DNA of 64,000 nt from Oscillospiraceae bacterium (GCA_015064735.1 SVRP01000012.1:1-64000); one strand, 5' to 3'. Positions 27,228-37,078 are shown, counted from the stretch's first letter. Notes: generated by a model from the letters alone, not told the origin. Made by a program: numbers and translations.

Positions 27228-28712
27228 ATGCGGCTTTCAGAGCTTTTCGGCAGAGCGGGACTTGAATGCCCCGAGGAAGCCGAAGAAATTCAAGTAAGAA
27301 ATATTGTGACCGATTCAAGAAGAGTTGAGAAGGGAAGCCTTTTCATCTGCCTTAAGGGTATGAGTACCGACGGTCATGAATATATGGACGAAGCAATAAA
27401 GTCCGGTGCCTCGGTTATAGTGGCAGAGCAAGTGCGTGACGCGTGTGTGGGTGGTGCCGCAGCAATTATTTTGCATGATAACACAAGAAGTGTGGCTGCT
27501 CGCCTCTATAATGCCTGGTACGGAAATCCAACAAAAAGACTGAAGATAGTCGGTGTAACGGGAACTAACGGAAAGACATCTGTAAGCACCATGCTTTACG
27601 AGGTGTTTACAAGTCTCGGTTACAAGGCGGGACTTATCGGTACTGTGAAGTGTCTTAGCGTTGGAGGCAAGGTCCTTAAAATCACATCAAAAGACCCTCT
27701 TGCAAATATGACTACTCCCGATCCGGAGGAGCTGTATTGCGCTCTTGCGCAGTTCGTACGCGACGGAGCCGAGTACGTATTTATGGAGGTGTCATCCCAT
27801 GCGCTCGCCTTGGGCAAGGTCGATGCTATATGCTTTGAGCTTGCCGTGTTCACTAATCTTTCTCGCGATCATCTCGATTTTCACGGAACCATGGATGAAT
27901 ACTTCAAGGCAAAATGCAGGCTTTTCGAGCTTAGCCGAATCGGTCTTGTCAATACCGATTCGGAATATGGCGAGAAGCTTGCTCTTGGGTGTCCTTGCCC
28001 ATTTTTGACAGTTTCTGAAACCTACGGGGACTTTTGCGCTCAAAACGTAAAGTATCACGGCGCGGCAGGCTCCGAGTATATATTGAAATACCCCAACGGA
28101 GAGTGCTTTATAAGTATTCCTCTTGCGGGAGAGTTTTCGGTAACCAATTCAATGCTTTGCGCATCTGCAGCACTTGTCTGCGGATTGAATCCACAAGGGG
28201 TATCTTTCGCTCTTTCAAGGGTCAGAGGCGCAGAGGGGCGAATGGAAAGGGTAAGGATACCGACAGATGAATTTTCGGTCATAATTGACTACGCGCATAC
28301 TCCCGATGCTCTTGAAAAGCTACTCAAAAGCGTGAGGCGCATAAGAGCGCCGCATGGGCATACTATCCTCGTTTTTGGATGCGGGGGAGAGCGTGATCGA
28401 AGCAAACGACGGGAAATGGGGCAGATAGCATCCCTTCTTGCCGATTTTGTGATAATAACCTCGGACAACTGTCGGGGAGAGGATCCCGAACGCATATTTT
28501 CGGATATACTGACGGGAATAGATAAAGAAAAGCCGTATTGTCTCATAAAAGAGCGAAGTGCCGCCATAGAAAGCGCAGTAATGTCTGCAAGATATGGGGA
28601 TATTATCGTCCTTGCAGGCAAGGGGCACGAAAGATACGAAATAAACAATGGGGTAAAACGCCCCTTTGACGAAAGAAAAATTGTTAAGGCAGCCTGCAAG
28701 AAAAGGTGCTGA
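27228..28712 (+). CDS. murE: UDP-MurNAc-tripeptide synthetase MurE
   Basis: 494 residues. It adds the third amino acid to UDP-MurNAc-L-Ala-D-Glu, using ATP. Seen: VTDSRRVEKGSLFICLKG, the ATP loop VTGTNGKTS, the carbamoylated-Lys region, DYAHTPDALEKLL and GCGGERDRSKR. The substrate loop reads DNCRGEDP, where meso-diaminopimelate enzymes have DNPR; the arginine that selects diaminopimelate is kept but Pro is Cys. This suggests an A1-gamma (mDAP) wall. Start ATG after GGAGGTGCGAG. The stop is 15 bases before the murF ATG. Confidence 0.94.
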   Translation: MRLSELFGRAGLECPEEAEEIQVRNIVTDSRRVEKGSLFICLKGMSTDGHEYMDEAIKSGASVIVAEQVRDACVGGAAAIILHDNTRSVAARLYNAWYGNPTKRLKIVGVTGTNGKTSVSTMLYEVFTSLGYKAGLIGTVKCLSVGGKVLKITSKDPLANMTTPDPEELYCALAQFVRDGAEYVFMEVSSHALALGKVDAICFELAVFTNLSRDHLDFHGTMDEYFKAKCRLFELSRIGLVNTDSEYGEKLALGCPCPFLTVSETYGDFCAQNVKYHGAAGSEYILKYPNGECFISIPLAGEFSVTNSMLCASAALVCGLNPQGVSFALSRVRGAEGRMERVRIPTDEFSVIIDYAHTPDALEKLLKSVRRIRAPHGHTILVFGCGGERDRSKRREMGQIASLLADFVIITSDNCRGEDPERIFSDILTGIDKEKPYCLIKERSAAIESAVMSARYGDIIVLAGKGHERYEINNGVKRPFDERKIVKAACKKRC

Positions 28713-28726
28713 CGGGGAGGAGAAAA

Positions 28727-30166
28727 ATGAAGGTCAACGTTGGATGTAACGGTTTAACCATGACGGAGCTTGCGCGCATTTGCGGTGGTATGCTGTATTG
28801 CGTAGGCGGAGAATTGAACAGAGATCTGCCCTTCAGATCGGTTTGCACCGACTCCCGTGAGGCAACCGAGGGAACTCTTTTTGTAGCGCTCGGCGGAGAA
28901 AGAGTTGACGGACACGATTACATAGCTGCGGCTGTATCCTCAGGTAACGATTGCGTTCTTTGCGAAAGAATTCCCGAGTCTGTAAACAGCAAGTACGTAG
29001 CTGTTGTAGTTGACGACTCAATGAGAGCCGTTGGCGAGCTCGCAAAGGCTTATGACAGAAGAATAAATCACCGTAAGGTTGCTATAACCGGAAGCGTCGG
29101 TAAGACTACTACCAAGGAATTTGTTGCCGCTGTGCTTTCCGCAGGCTTCAGAGTTCATAAGACCGAGGGAAATTATAACAGTGTTATAGGTATGCCTATT
29201 TCCATGCTCAGCACCGAGAATGATACCGAGGTATCGGTTCTTGAAATGGGAATGAGCAACAGAGGAGAGATAGAATATCTTTCCAAAATAGCAGAGCCCG
29301 ATATAGCTATAGTTACCAATATCGGTTCTTCTCATATGGAATACCTCGGAAGCAGAGAGAACATATGCCACGCAAAGATGGAGATCACCAAGGGCTTAAA
29401 GACCGGCGGAACACTCCTTCTTAACGGAGACGACCCTATGCTCCGCGCATATCTTACCCCCGGAATAAGACCTATTTTCGTAGGTATAGATACAGAAAGT
29501 GATTTCAGAGCAATAAATATCCGTGAGTGTATCGGAAACACCCTTTTCGATATATCCTACAACGGAAGAATCGCGACAAACGTAAGTATTCCCGTAATGG
29601 GTAGACATAATGTCTATGCGGCACTTTACGCGTTTGCGGTAGGTGTACGTCTCGGACTCAACGAGGAAACTATTATTGAAGGTCTTAACCGTTACCGTCC
29701 CGTTGGAATGAGACAGAATATATACGATGTAGGCGGAATAACCGTTATTGAGGACTGCTACAATGCAAGTCCCGAATCCATGCGCGCGGCGATCAACGTG
29801 CTACAGAGCCTTTCAAGCGAAAAGAAGGCAGGCAGAATGGCGGCAGTGCTTGGAAATATGTATGAGCTTGGAAATAACTCCGATTCCTTCCATGAGGAGG
29901 TTGGACTTTATTTTGCAAAGCATAACGGCTCTATTCTCTATACCTTTGGAGATAGAGCGGAAAATATAGCAAGAGGTGCGATTCTGGGCGGTCTTGACCC
30001 TGAGCGCATATACAGAAACGCGGATACACGCGCTCCCGAAATGACAGGAGAAATGCTGCTCCATTCTTTAAGGCGCGGGGATACTCTGCTTGTTAAAGCA
30101 AGCCGAGGAGCGGCAGCGGAGAGGATTATTGACTATCTGAAGGCGAATACAGATAGAATACAGTAA
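28727..30166 (+). CDS. murF: UDP-MurNAc-pentapeptide synthetase MurF
   Basis: 479 residues from ATG 28727, placed after GGGGAGGAGAAA; upstream in-frame codons overlap murE. It adds D-Ala-D-Ala to the UDP-MurNAc-tripeptide. Seen: VCTDSREATEGTLFVALGGERVDGHDYI, the ATP loop ITGSVGKTTTKE, KTEGNYNSVIGMP, NIGSSHMEYLGSRENI, and DCYNASPESMRAA in the C-terminal domain. It follows murE directly and precedes mraY by 24 bases. Confidence 0.95.
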   Translation: MKVNVGCNGLTMTELARICGGMLYCVGGELNRDLPFRSVCTDSREATEGTLFVALGGERVDGHDYIAAAVSSGNDCVLCERIPESVNSKYVAVVVDDSMRAVGELAKAYDRRINHRKVAITGSVGKTTTKEFVAAVLSAGFRVHKTEGNYNSVIGMPISMLSTENDTEVSVLEMGMSNRGEIEYLSKIAEPDIAIVTNIGSSHMEYLGSRENICHAKMEITKGLKTGGTLLLNGDDPMLRAYLTPGIRPIFVGIDTESDFRAINIRECIGNTLFDISYNGRIATNVSIPVMGRHNVYAALYAFAVGVRLGLNEETIIEGLNRYRPVGMRQNIYDVGGITVIEDCYNASPESMRAAINVLQSLSSEKKAGRMAAVLGNMYELGNNSDSFHEEVGLYFAKHNGSILYTFGDRAENIARGAILGGLDPERIYRNADTRAPEMTGEMLLHSLRRGDTLLVKASRGAAAERIIDYLKANTDRIQ

Positions 30167-30190
30167 GTTATACGGTGAGGAAATATAGGT

Positions 30191-31183
30191 ATGAAGGAGC
30201 TACTGATACAGTTTTTAATAATATGTGTTTCGTCCTTTGTACTTACGGCGATTCTTACCTATTTCATAATCCCCATACTTAAGGGGAAGAAGGTAAGACA
30301 GCATATACTTGAGGTGGGCCCCAGATGGCACAGTAAAAAAGAGGGAACCCCTACAATGGGAGGTATAGGCTTTATAATAGCCATACTTGTTTCGCTGCTT
30401 GGAATGTCTTTTTGGTATGTTGCCAACGGAAGACAGTCAGAGCTTATACCCTTGGCACTTACACTTATGCTTGCAGTGCTTAACGGTATGATAGGCTTCT
30501 TTGACGACTTCTGCAAGCTTATGAAGAAGCAAAATCAGGGACTTAAGGCATATCAGAAATCTGCGTTGCAGCTTATAGTTGCTATCCTTTATATTTTTGT
30601 AATGAAAAAGTGCGGATATATAGATACCACACTTCATATTCCTTTTGCCGATATAACCGTGGAGCTTGGAATAGTATATTATCTGTTTGCAATTCTTACA
30701 ATAGTCGGAATAGTAAACAGCGTAAATCTTACCGATGGCATAGACGGACTTGCGGGAAGCGTAACCTTCATTGTTTTTTGCTTTTTTGCCCTGATAGGAC
30801 TTATAAAGCTTGGAGACAGCTCAACGTCGCTTCTTTCCGCGGCGCTTATGGGCGGAATGCTGGGCTTCCTCCTTCATAATCTTAATCCCGCGAGAGTATT
30901 CATGGGAGATACGGGCTCGCTTTTCCTCGGAGGAGCGGTAGTCGGAACGGCATTTATGGTCGGAAGTCCCATTATTGTCTTTATAGTAGGCGGCATTTAT
31001 CTGCTTGAATCGGTATCGGTAATACTTCAGGTAGGAAGCTTCAAGTTAAGAAATAAGCGCATATTTAAAATGGCACCCATACACCACCATTTTGAGAAAT
31101 GCGGTTGGAGAGAAAACAAAATAGTTGCGGTGTTTGGATTTGTAACCGTCATGCTTTGCGTGATCGGGTGGTTTGGTCTTTAA
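30191..31183 (+). CDS. mraY: Phospho-MurNAc-pentapeptide translocase MraY
   Basis: 330 residues with about ten membrane segments. It transfers phospho-MurNAc-pentapeptide to undecaprenyl phosphate to make lipid I. Seen: the aspartate pair FFDDFCKLMKK, NSVNLTDGIDGLAGS, the metal aspartate in FMGDTGSLFLGG, and the HHH block MAPIHHHFEKCGW near the end. murD, which normally follows mraY, is absent here; ftsW comes next. Confidence 0.96.
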   Translation: MKELLIQFLIICVSSFVLTAILTYFIIPILKGKKVRQHILEVGPRWHSKKEGTPTMGGIGFIIAILVSLLGMSFWYVANGRQSELIPLALTLMLAVLNGMIGFFDDFCKLMKKQNQGLKAYQKSALQLIVAILYIFVMKKCGYIDTTLHIPFADITVELGIVYYLFAILTIVGIVNSVNLTDGIDGLAGSVTFIVFCFFALIGLIKLGDSSTSLLSAALMGGMLGFLLHNLNPARVFMGDTGSLFLGGAVVGTAFMVGSPIIVFIVGGIYLLESVSVILQVGSFKLRNKRIFKMAPIHHHFEKCGWRENKIVAVFGFVTVMLCVIGWFGL

Positions 31184-31204
31184 TAAACATGGAGGTAATT
31201 GGTT

Positions 31205-32560
31205 TTGAAATCAAAGAAGGAAAAGCTTATGGAAAACGACGTCGAGACCGAGACCTCCGCGGAAGAGATTGAAGAAACAGAAGAAACCGTTGAGACAAAG
31301 ACCGATAATAAATTAACTAAAAATATAAATAGTATCAACAGGTGGGCAGAGCGTCGGAGAGAAGAGACCGATATAGTTTATACCGAGCCCCTGACTCCCG
31401 CCCCCGTTGTTGATGAGACACAGCCCTTAAGAAAGGGCAGTGTGGATATGTGGTTCCTATTCTGGGCAATGATACTTATGTGCTTTGGAGCCATCATGTC
31501 CTACAGCGCGAGCGCGGTATATGCAGAGCAGGTCGAAAACGTGAATGCTACTCACTATCTGTGGGAGTACATATTGTTTACGATCATAGCGGGGGTAGTT
31601 ACCGTGCCTTTTGTTATTTACGCACGTCCTTGGTTTTGGAGAGTGTTCGGTGCGGGAAGCTACGGAGTGGCTATATTCCTTTTGATTCTCGTCCTTTTTA
31701 TCGGTATAAGAGATCCCCAAAGTAGCGCGGCGCAAAGATGGCTTTCAATAGGAGGAATCTTTACAATACAGCCGTCCGAGATTGCAAAGCTTGCCCTTGT
31801 AATGATGCTTGCGCTTTATATGTCTAAATACGAGAGACAGATAACCTCATACGGAAAGTTCACGGGCTGCTTTAAGCACGGATTTTTCATGCCCATGGTC
31901 ATCATAGGAATACTTGGAGTCCTTATAGCTCTTGAGGGACATATTTCCGGACTTATGATAATCGGAATACTCGGAGTTGCCGTAATGTTCGTTGGCGGCT
32001 CAAGACCCAAATATCTTGTCATAATGTTTGCAATAATAGCGGTTGCATTCTTATTGCTTGTTGCGGTTTCAAGCTATGCGCAGAGCCGAATAGAGATGTG
32101 GTGGCATCCCGAAAACGATCCTCAGGGTAAGGGGTGGCAGACACTTCAGGGACTTTACGCAATAGGGTCGGGAGGATTTTTCGGATTGGGACTGGGATTC
32201 AGCCGACAGAAATTCGGTTATGTATCCCAGCCTCAGAATGACTTTATATTTACGATTATATGTGAGGAGCTTGGATTTATGGGTGCGCTCCTTGTGATAT
32301 TGCTTTTTGCTCTCCTTATATGGAGAGGAATCAAAATCGGGCAGCATGCTCCAGATAAGTTCTCGGCTCTTGTGGTATGGGGACTTACCTTCAAGATAGC
32401 AATTCAGGTGCTTCTGAATATAGCGGTTGTTACAAATACGATACCGAACACGGGAATAACGCTTCCGTTTTTCAGTGCGGGAGGAACGTCCCAGATAATT
32501 CAGATATTCGAGCTTGGAATAATACTGTCCATATCGAGGTTTTCAACGCAGAAAAAATAA
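31205..32560 (+). CDS. ftsW: SEDS peptidoglycan polymerase FtsW, with acidic N-terminal tail
   Basis: 451 residues from TTG 31205, nine bases after GGAGG; a TTG at 31199 is too close and the ATG at 31229 too far. Residues 1-~80 are an acidic, Glu/Thr-rich cytoplasmic tail, not usual for FtsW. Then about ten membrane segments with the SEDS marks: MSYSASAVYAE, AAQRWLSIGGIFTIQPSEIAKLALV, the long outer loop with GSGGFFGLGLGFSRQKFGYVSQPQNDFIF, EELGFMGA, NTGITLPFFSAGGTS. It polymerises septal glycan with the PASTA-PBP. Confidence 0.93.
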   Translation: MKSKKEKLMENDVETETSAEEIEETEETVETKTDNKLTKNINSINRWAERRREETDIVYTEPLTPAPVVDETQPLRKGSVDMWFLFWAMILMCFGAIMSYSASAVYAEQVENVNATHYLWEYILFTIIAGVVTVPFVIYARPWFWRVFGAGSYGVAIFLLILVLFIGIRDPQSSAAQRWLSIGGIFTIQPSEIAKLALVMMLALYMSKYERQITSYGKFTGCFKHGFFMPMVIIGILGVLIALEGHISGLMIIGILGVAVMFVGGSRPKYLVIMFAIIAVAFLLLVAVSSYAQSRIEMWWHPENDPQGKGWQTLQGLYAIGSGGFFGLGLGFSRQKFGYVSQPQNDFIFTIICEELGFMGALLVILLFALLIWRGIKIGQHAPDKFSALVVWGLTFKIAIQVLLNIAVVTNTIPNTGITLPFFSAGGTSQIIQIFELGIILSISRFSTQKK

Positions 32561-32575
32561 TTTTCGGAGTAATAT

Positions 32576-33706
32576 ATGAGAGTGCTTATGACGGGCGGCG
32601 GAACGGGAGGACACGTTTATCCCGCTCTTGCCATTGCCGAAACAATAAAAATGAATAATCCCACAGCAGAGATTGCGTTCGTGGGAACAGAAAAGGGAAT
32701 AGAAAACAGACTTGTGCCCAAGGAGGGATATAAGCTTTACCACGTAGAGATACAGGGGATTTCCCGCTCTCTTTCGCCAAAGAATATTAAAACGGCATAT
32801 CTCATTATGGTATCTCCCAAAAGGGCTAAAAAGATAATAGATGAATTCAAGCCCGATATAGTTATCGGTACGGGAGGATACGTAAGCTGGCCTTTGCTTA
32901 AGGCGGCAGCGTCTATGGGAATTCCCAGTATGGTTCATGAATCCAACGCATATCCCGGTCTTGCCGTAAGACAGGTTCAGAAAAAGGTTGATGCGATACT
33001 TACAAGCTTTGAAGAAACCGAGAAGAACATAAAATGCAAAGATAAGATAATAAACGTGGGTAATCCTCTCCGGGTAAAATACGGAGCTTTAGGTAAAGAG
33101 GAGGCAAGAAGAAAGCTTTCTGTTCCCGACAGTACAAAGCTCACCGTTCTTTCCTTTGGAGGAAGTCTCGGCGCGCAAGCAATAAACGATACGGCGCTTG
33201 AGCTTATGAAGGAATTTACACTAAAGCATAACGACGTAGTCCAGTTCCACGCAAGCGGAGTGAGATATTACGGAGAGATTCAACCGATTCTTAAGGATAT
33301 GGGCGCTGACTGTAAGGAAAATATTAAGGTTTTTGATTACCTCTACGATATGCCACTTTATATGGCAGCGGCAGACGTTGTTATATGCAGAGCAGGCGCT
33401 ATGACTCTTGCGGAGCTTGCTATGATAGGAAAGCCCGCAATCCTTATTCCGTCACCCAACGTAACCGACAATCATCAGTATAAAAACGCTAAGGTTGTTG
33501 CTGACAAGGGAGGCGCCTTCCTCATCGAGGAAAATGCTGATATGGGAAGCGCTGTTGTCAAGGCAATAGAGGAGATATACGCCGACAGAGAAAGGCGCGA
33601 AGAAATGAGCAGGGCAATGAGAAGCTTTGCCCGTCCCGATGCGGGAAAAAACATTTATAACGAAATAGTAAATCTTATATCAAGAAAGTCCAAAATGAGG
33701 AAATGA
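32576..33706 (+). CDS. murG: N-acetylglucosaminyl transferase MurG
   Basis: 376 residues. It makes lipid II by adding GlcNAc from UDP-GlcNAc to lipid I. Family marks: MTGGGTGGHVYPALAIAE (first Gly-rich loop), GTGGYVSWPLLKAA, HESNAYPGLA, LSFGGSLGAQAIN and the sugar-nucleotide site CRAGAMTLAELAMIGKPAILIP...DNHQYKNA. It follows ftsW by 15 bases. murC and murB, often next in the cluster, are not found. Confidence 0.95.
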   Translation: MRVLMTGGGTGGHVYPALAIAETIKMNNPTAEIAFVGTEKGIENRLVPKEGYKLYHVEIQGISRSLSPKNIKTAYLIMVSPKRAKKIIDEFKPDIVIGTGGYVSWPLLKAAASMGIPSMVHESNAYPGLAVRQVQKKVDAILTSFEETEKNIKCKDKIINVGNPLRVKYGALGKEEARRKLSVPDSTKLTVLSFGGSLGAQAINDTALELMKEFTLKHNDVVQFHASGVRYYGEIQPILKDMGADCKENIKVFDYLYDMPLYMAAADVVICRAGAMTLAELAMIGKPAILIPSPNVTDNHQYKNAKVVADKGGAFLIEENADMGSAVVKAIEEIYADRERREEMSRAMRSFARPDAGKNIYNEIVNLISRKSKMRK

Positions 33707-33723
33707 CAAAAAGGGAGGGCAAA

Positions 33724-34527
33724 ATGGATATTAATAAAAAAATAAGAATATTCAAAAAGCCCTCTCTGTTTATTAAGGTCAAGTACCTGTTTGTCGCTTT
33801 TACAGCTTTGCTTGTATCGATGGCGCTTGTGGTCGTTATGATTACCGTCATGTCCTTTATGAAGGTAGGAGAAATCGAAATAATAGGAACCAATCCTTAT
33901 GACAGATTGGAGATAATTCAGGCGACTCAGCTCAAGAGCAGTGATAATTGGAGCAGAGTAGACACAAGGGAGCTGGAGGAAAAGCTTCTGCGTGAAAAGA
34001 AATATCTGAAAAGTGTAGAGGTAACGAAGAAATTTCCAAATAAGATAGTCATAAGAATTGAGCCTCGCTTTGCAAGATGGTATATGGATTTTGAGGGAGT
34101 GTATTATGCACTCGATGCCGATATGTACGTAATAGAAGAAATCTATAACGTAAAGGGGGTAACCAAGCTCGTTCTTCCCAATGTTCGGACAGCACTTTCC
34201 GAGGAGGTTCCCGAATTCGGACAGTCGGAGACCGAGACCAAGGAGACCTTGAAGATAATACATGAGATAAGCGCAAATGCCGCGGTTTCATCGAGACTTA
34301 GCGAGGTTGACGTTTCGGATAGAACAAATATCCGAATTGTTGTAGATGAAAAATACGACGTTATAATGGGTAACTCAAAGGATATTGCGGGAAAGCTTGC
34401 TTGCGCAATAGAAATGCTCGGTACGGAAAATATCAAAAATTCCGAATATGGCGGAGAGATAAACGTATCAGCATACAGTACGCTTTCCTACGGCACGTTC
34501 CGCGCGTACAGCGGACCTGAGAAATAG
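33724..34527 (+). CDS. Cell division protein DivIB/FtsQ
   Basis: 267 residues from ATG 33724, after GGGAGGGCAAA. A short basic cytoplasmic tail, one membrane segment (about 20-44, YLFVAFTALLVSMALVVVMI), then a POTRA domain (VGEIEIIGTNPYDRLEIIQATQL...) and the beta domain (YLKSVEVTKKFPNKIVIRIEPRFARW). It stabilises the FtsL-type protein and the PBP in the divisome. Last gene before the transcript terminator at 34526, so ftsZ is transcribed separately. ftsA, often next, is absent. Confidence 0.88.
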   Translation: MDINKKIRIFKKPSLFIKVKYLFVAFTALLVSMALVVVMITVMSFMKVGEIEIIGTNPYDRLEIIQATQLKSSDNWSRVDTRELEEKLLREKKYLKSVEVTKKFPNKIVIRIEPRFARWYMDFEGVYYALDADMYVIEEIYNVKGVTKLVLPNVRTALSEEVPEFGQSETETKETLKIIHEISANAAVSSRLSEVDVSDRTNIRIVVDEKYDVIMGNSKDIAGKLACAIEMLGTENIKNSEYGGEINVSAYSTLSYGTFRAYSGPEK

Positions 34528-34562
34528 GCAGCTTCAAATTTGATTTGGACTGCCTGTTTTTT
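34526..34562 (+). terminator. Terminator closing the mraZ-divIB transcript
   Basis: The stem AGGCAG/CTGCCT with an inner CAAAT/ATTTG pairing is followed by GTTTTTTTG. It separates divIB from ftsZ. Confidence 0.75.
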
Positions 34563-34694
34563 TGCTTTTTGGTAAAAAGGTCGGCAAGAGGTGAAATATG
34601 TCTTTTGCAATCGATAGAAATACTATATCTTGGGGTGTATATGCATCACAACCACAAAATATTCAGAAAAATTAAAAAAATTTCAAAAAAACTA

Positions 34695-34723
34695 TTGCAA
34701 AAAAGCGAAAAATATATTATTAT
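34695..34723 (+). promoter_or_regulatory. Candidate promoter of the ftsZ pair
   Basis: TTGCAA, 17 bases, TATTAT. An overlapping TATAAT at 34723-34728 would need a 22-base spacer. The leader is about 60 bases. Confidence 0.6.
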
Positions 34724-34787
34724 ATAATTGTGAAAATATAGTATTACCTATTCTATGTGAATTGAAAGAAAACGGAGGATTCGGACA

Positions 34788-35894
34788 ATGTCTTTTGAAC
34801 GTGATGACAGCTGCTTGCGCGGCGTTAATATTAAGGTTATAGGTGTAGGCGGCGGTGGAAATAACGCGGTCGACAGCATGATTAGAGCAAGAGTCCAGGG
34901 TGTTGATTTTATAACTGTCAACACAGACCGTCAGGCACTTAAGAATTCGATAGCTCAGCACCAGATAGTAATCGGTGAAAAAATAACCAATGGATTTGGA
35001 GCAGGAGCCAATCCCGGAATCGGAGAAAGATCTGCGGAGGAATCTATCGACGAAATAAAGAACGCGCTTAAGGGTGCGGACATGGTATTTGTTACTGCAG
35101 GTATGGGTGGTGGCACCGGAACCGGTGCGGCTCCCGTTGTCGCAAGAGTTGCTCATGAGATGGGGATTCTTACCGTAGGTGTCGTAACTAAGCCTTTTGC
35201 TTTTGAAGGCAAGCGCAGAATGGATCAGGCACTTGCAGGTATCGATGAGCTTTCTCACCATGTAGACGCGCTTATCGTAATTCCTAACGAAAGACTTAAG
35301 CTTGTAACAGACACGAGAATTACTCTTTTTAATGCTTTTGCTATCGCGGATGACGTGCTTCGCCGTGCAGTACAGAGTATTTCCGAGCTTATCAACGTAT
35401 CGGGATTTGTGAATCTCGACTTTGCCGACGTAACCTCTATTATGAAGAACTCCGGTCTTGCTCATATGGGAATGGGCAGTGCTACCGGTAAGGATAAGGC
35501 AGAGAATGCCGCTAAGGCTGCTATTGCCAGCCCGCTTCTTGAGACCTCTATCAAGGGCGCAACCGGAATTATCATCGGTATCTATGCTGCCCCCGACGTG
35601 GGACTTGAGGATATTACCATTGCCTCTTCTATGATCACCGATGCTTGTGATCCCGAGGCAAACGTTATCTGGGGTGTTGCATTTGATCCCGAGCTTCAGG
35701 ATGAGCTGCGCATTACCATAATCTCTACGGGATTTACTAAGGAATCCAACGAGGCTGTTGAAAAGGCAGAGGCTGAAGCAAGGGCTGCCGCAGAGAGAGC
35801 GGCTAAGGCAGAGGCTATCGATCTTGATTTTATTGAAACTCCCAAAAAGAAGTCGGTTACGGGATTTGACGTAGACGATTTCTTCAACAACTGA
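34788..35894 (+). CDS. ftsZ: Cell division GTPase FtsZ, copy 1
   Basis: 368 residues. GTP-binding marks: [22 protein letters not shown], the G-box [10 protein letters not shown], and the T7 loop with catalytic Asp ([11 protein letters not shown]), so it should polymerise and hydrolyse GTP. After the globular core (to about residue 315) comes an Ala/Glu-rich linker ([17 protein letters not shown]) and a tail ending [12 protein letters not shown]. The usual C-terminal peptide DIPxFLR, which binds FtsA, SepF and other partners, is not present in standard form. Forms the Z ring; cotranscribed with a second ftsZ 38 bases downstream. Confidence 0.95.
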   Translation: MSFERDDSCLRGVNIKVIGVGGGGNNAVDSMIRARVQGVDFITVNTDRQALKNSIAQHQIVIGEKITNGFGAGANPGIGERSAEESIDEIKNALKGADMVFVTAGMGGGTGTGAAPVVARVAHEMGILTVGVVTKPFAFEGKRRMDQALAGIDELSHHVDALIVIPNERLKLVTDTRITLFNAFAIADDVLRRAVQSISELINVSGFVNLDFADVTSIMKNSGLAHMGMGSATGKDKAENAAKAAIASPLLETSIKGATGIIIGIYAAPDVGLEDITIASSMITDACDPEANVIWGVAFDPELQDELRITIISTGFTKESNEAVEKAEAEARAAAERAAKAEAIDLDFIETPKKKSVTGFDVDDFFNN

Positions 35895-35932
35895 TATAAA
35901 TAATTACATAGGAAGTATAGGAGGAAACAGAC

Positions 35933-36961
35933 ATGCCTTTTGAACATGTATCATCTAACGAATACGGCGTAAACATTAAGGTCGTAGGCGTAGGCGGAGG
36001 CGGAAACAATGCGGTTAACCGCATGATAGCATCCGGACTTAAGGGTGTTGATTTTATTGCGATCAATACCGACAAGCAGGCGCTTAAAAAGTGTACAGCT
36101 CCCACACAGCTTGTTATAGGTGAAAAGATAACCAACGGCTTTGGAGCAGGAGCTAATGCCGAGATTGGTGAGAGAGCTGCTGAGGAAGCAGTAAATGAAA
36201 TAAAGAAGCTTCTTTCGGGCGCGGATATGGTATTTATTACCGCAGGTATGGGCGGCGGAACCGGAACCGGTGCGGCTCCCGTGGTTGCAAGAATAGCAAT
36301 GGAGATGGAAATACTCACCGTCGGTGTTGTAACAACTCCCTTTGCATTTGAAGGAAAGCTGAAGATGAGACGTGCGGAGGAGGGAATAAAGGAAATTTCC
36401 CAGTACGTTGATTCTCTTGTTGTTATTCCCAATGACAGACTTAAGCTCGTAACCGACACAAGAATAACACTTCTTAATGCATTTACCGAGGCTGACGAGG
36501 TTCTTCGCCGTGCGGTTCAGAGTATATCCGATCTTATTAACATTCCCGGCTTTATTAATATCGACTTCGCAGACGTAACTTCTGTTATTGCAGGCTCCGG
36601 TATGGCTTATATGGGAATGGGCAGCGCAACCGGTAAGGATAAGGCGCAGATCGCTGCTAACATGGCTATTTCCAGTCCTCTCCTTGAGGCTTCCATTAAG
36701 GGAGCTAAGGGCGTTATCATCAGCATTTCCGCGTCTGCGGACGTAGGACTTGAGGACGTTGAATCCGCATCTGCTATGATATCCGCAGAGTGCGATCCCG
36801 ATGCAAGTGTTATCTGGGGTGTATCCTTCAATCCCGAGCTTGAGGATGAAATGCGCATTACCATCGTTGCCGCAGGCTTTGACGAGAACGGCAAGGCAAA
36901 GGAAGCTGAAGCTGAGGAAATTAAGAAGAACAGCGATCTTCTCGACTCCTTCTTCGGTTGA
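35933..36961 (+). CDS. Cell division GTPase FtsZ, copy 2 (tandem paralogue)
   Basis: 342 residues, collinear with copy 1 across the whole core: [33 protein letters not shown]7 loop NIDFADVTSVI. All catalytic residues are kept, so it is not a decayed copy. The linker is only about 15 residues and the tail is NSDLLDSFFG, again without DIPxFLR. It has its own GGAGG site. The two genes look like an old tandem duplication: the cores are alike but many surface positions and the linkers differ. It could co-polymerise with copy 1 or control it. Confidence 0.95.
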   Translation: MPFEHVSSNEYGVNIKVVGVGGGGNNAVNRMIASGLKGVDFIAINTDKQALKKCTAPTQLVIGEKITNGFGAGANAEIGERAAEEAVNEIKKLLSGADMVFITAGMGGGTGTGAAPVVARIAMEMEILTVGVVTTPFAFEGKLKMRRAEEGIKEISQYVDSLVVIPNDRLKLVTDTRITLLNAFTEADEVLRRAVQSISDLINIPGFINIDFADVTSVIAGSGMAYMGMGSATGKDKAQIAANMAISSPLLEASIKGAKGVIISISASADVGLEDVESASAMISAECDPDASVIWGVSFNPELEDEMRITIVAAGFDENGKAKEAEAEEIKKNSDLLDSFFG

Positions 36962-37017
36962 TTTTTGCTGATCCGCTCAGGACTACCAAAACAGACAGAA
37001 CAAGTCGAATAAAAACA

Positions 37018-37063
37018 AACCGCTTTTGCTATCGTTTACCTGTTAGCGAAAGCGGTTTTTGAT
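37018..37063 (+). terminator. Terminator of the ftsZ pair
   Basis: The stem AACCGCTTTTGCTA/TAGCGAAAGCGGTT with one mismatch is followed by TTT. Confidence 0.75.
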
Positions 37064-37078
37064 GTAGAAAAGGATAAG

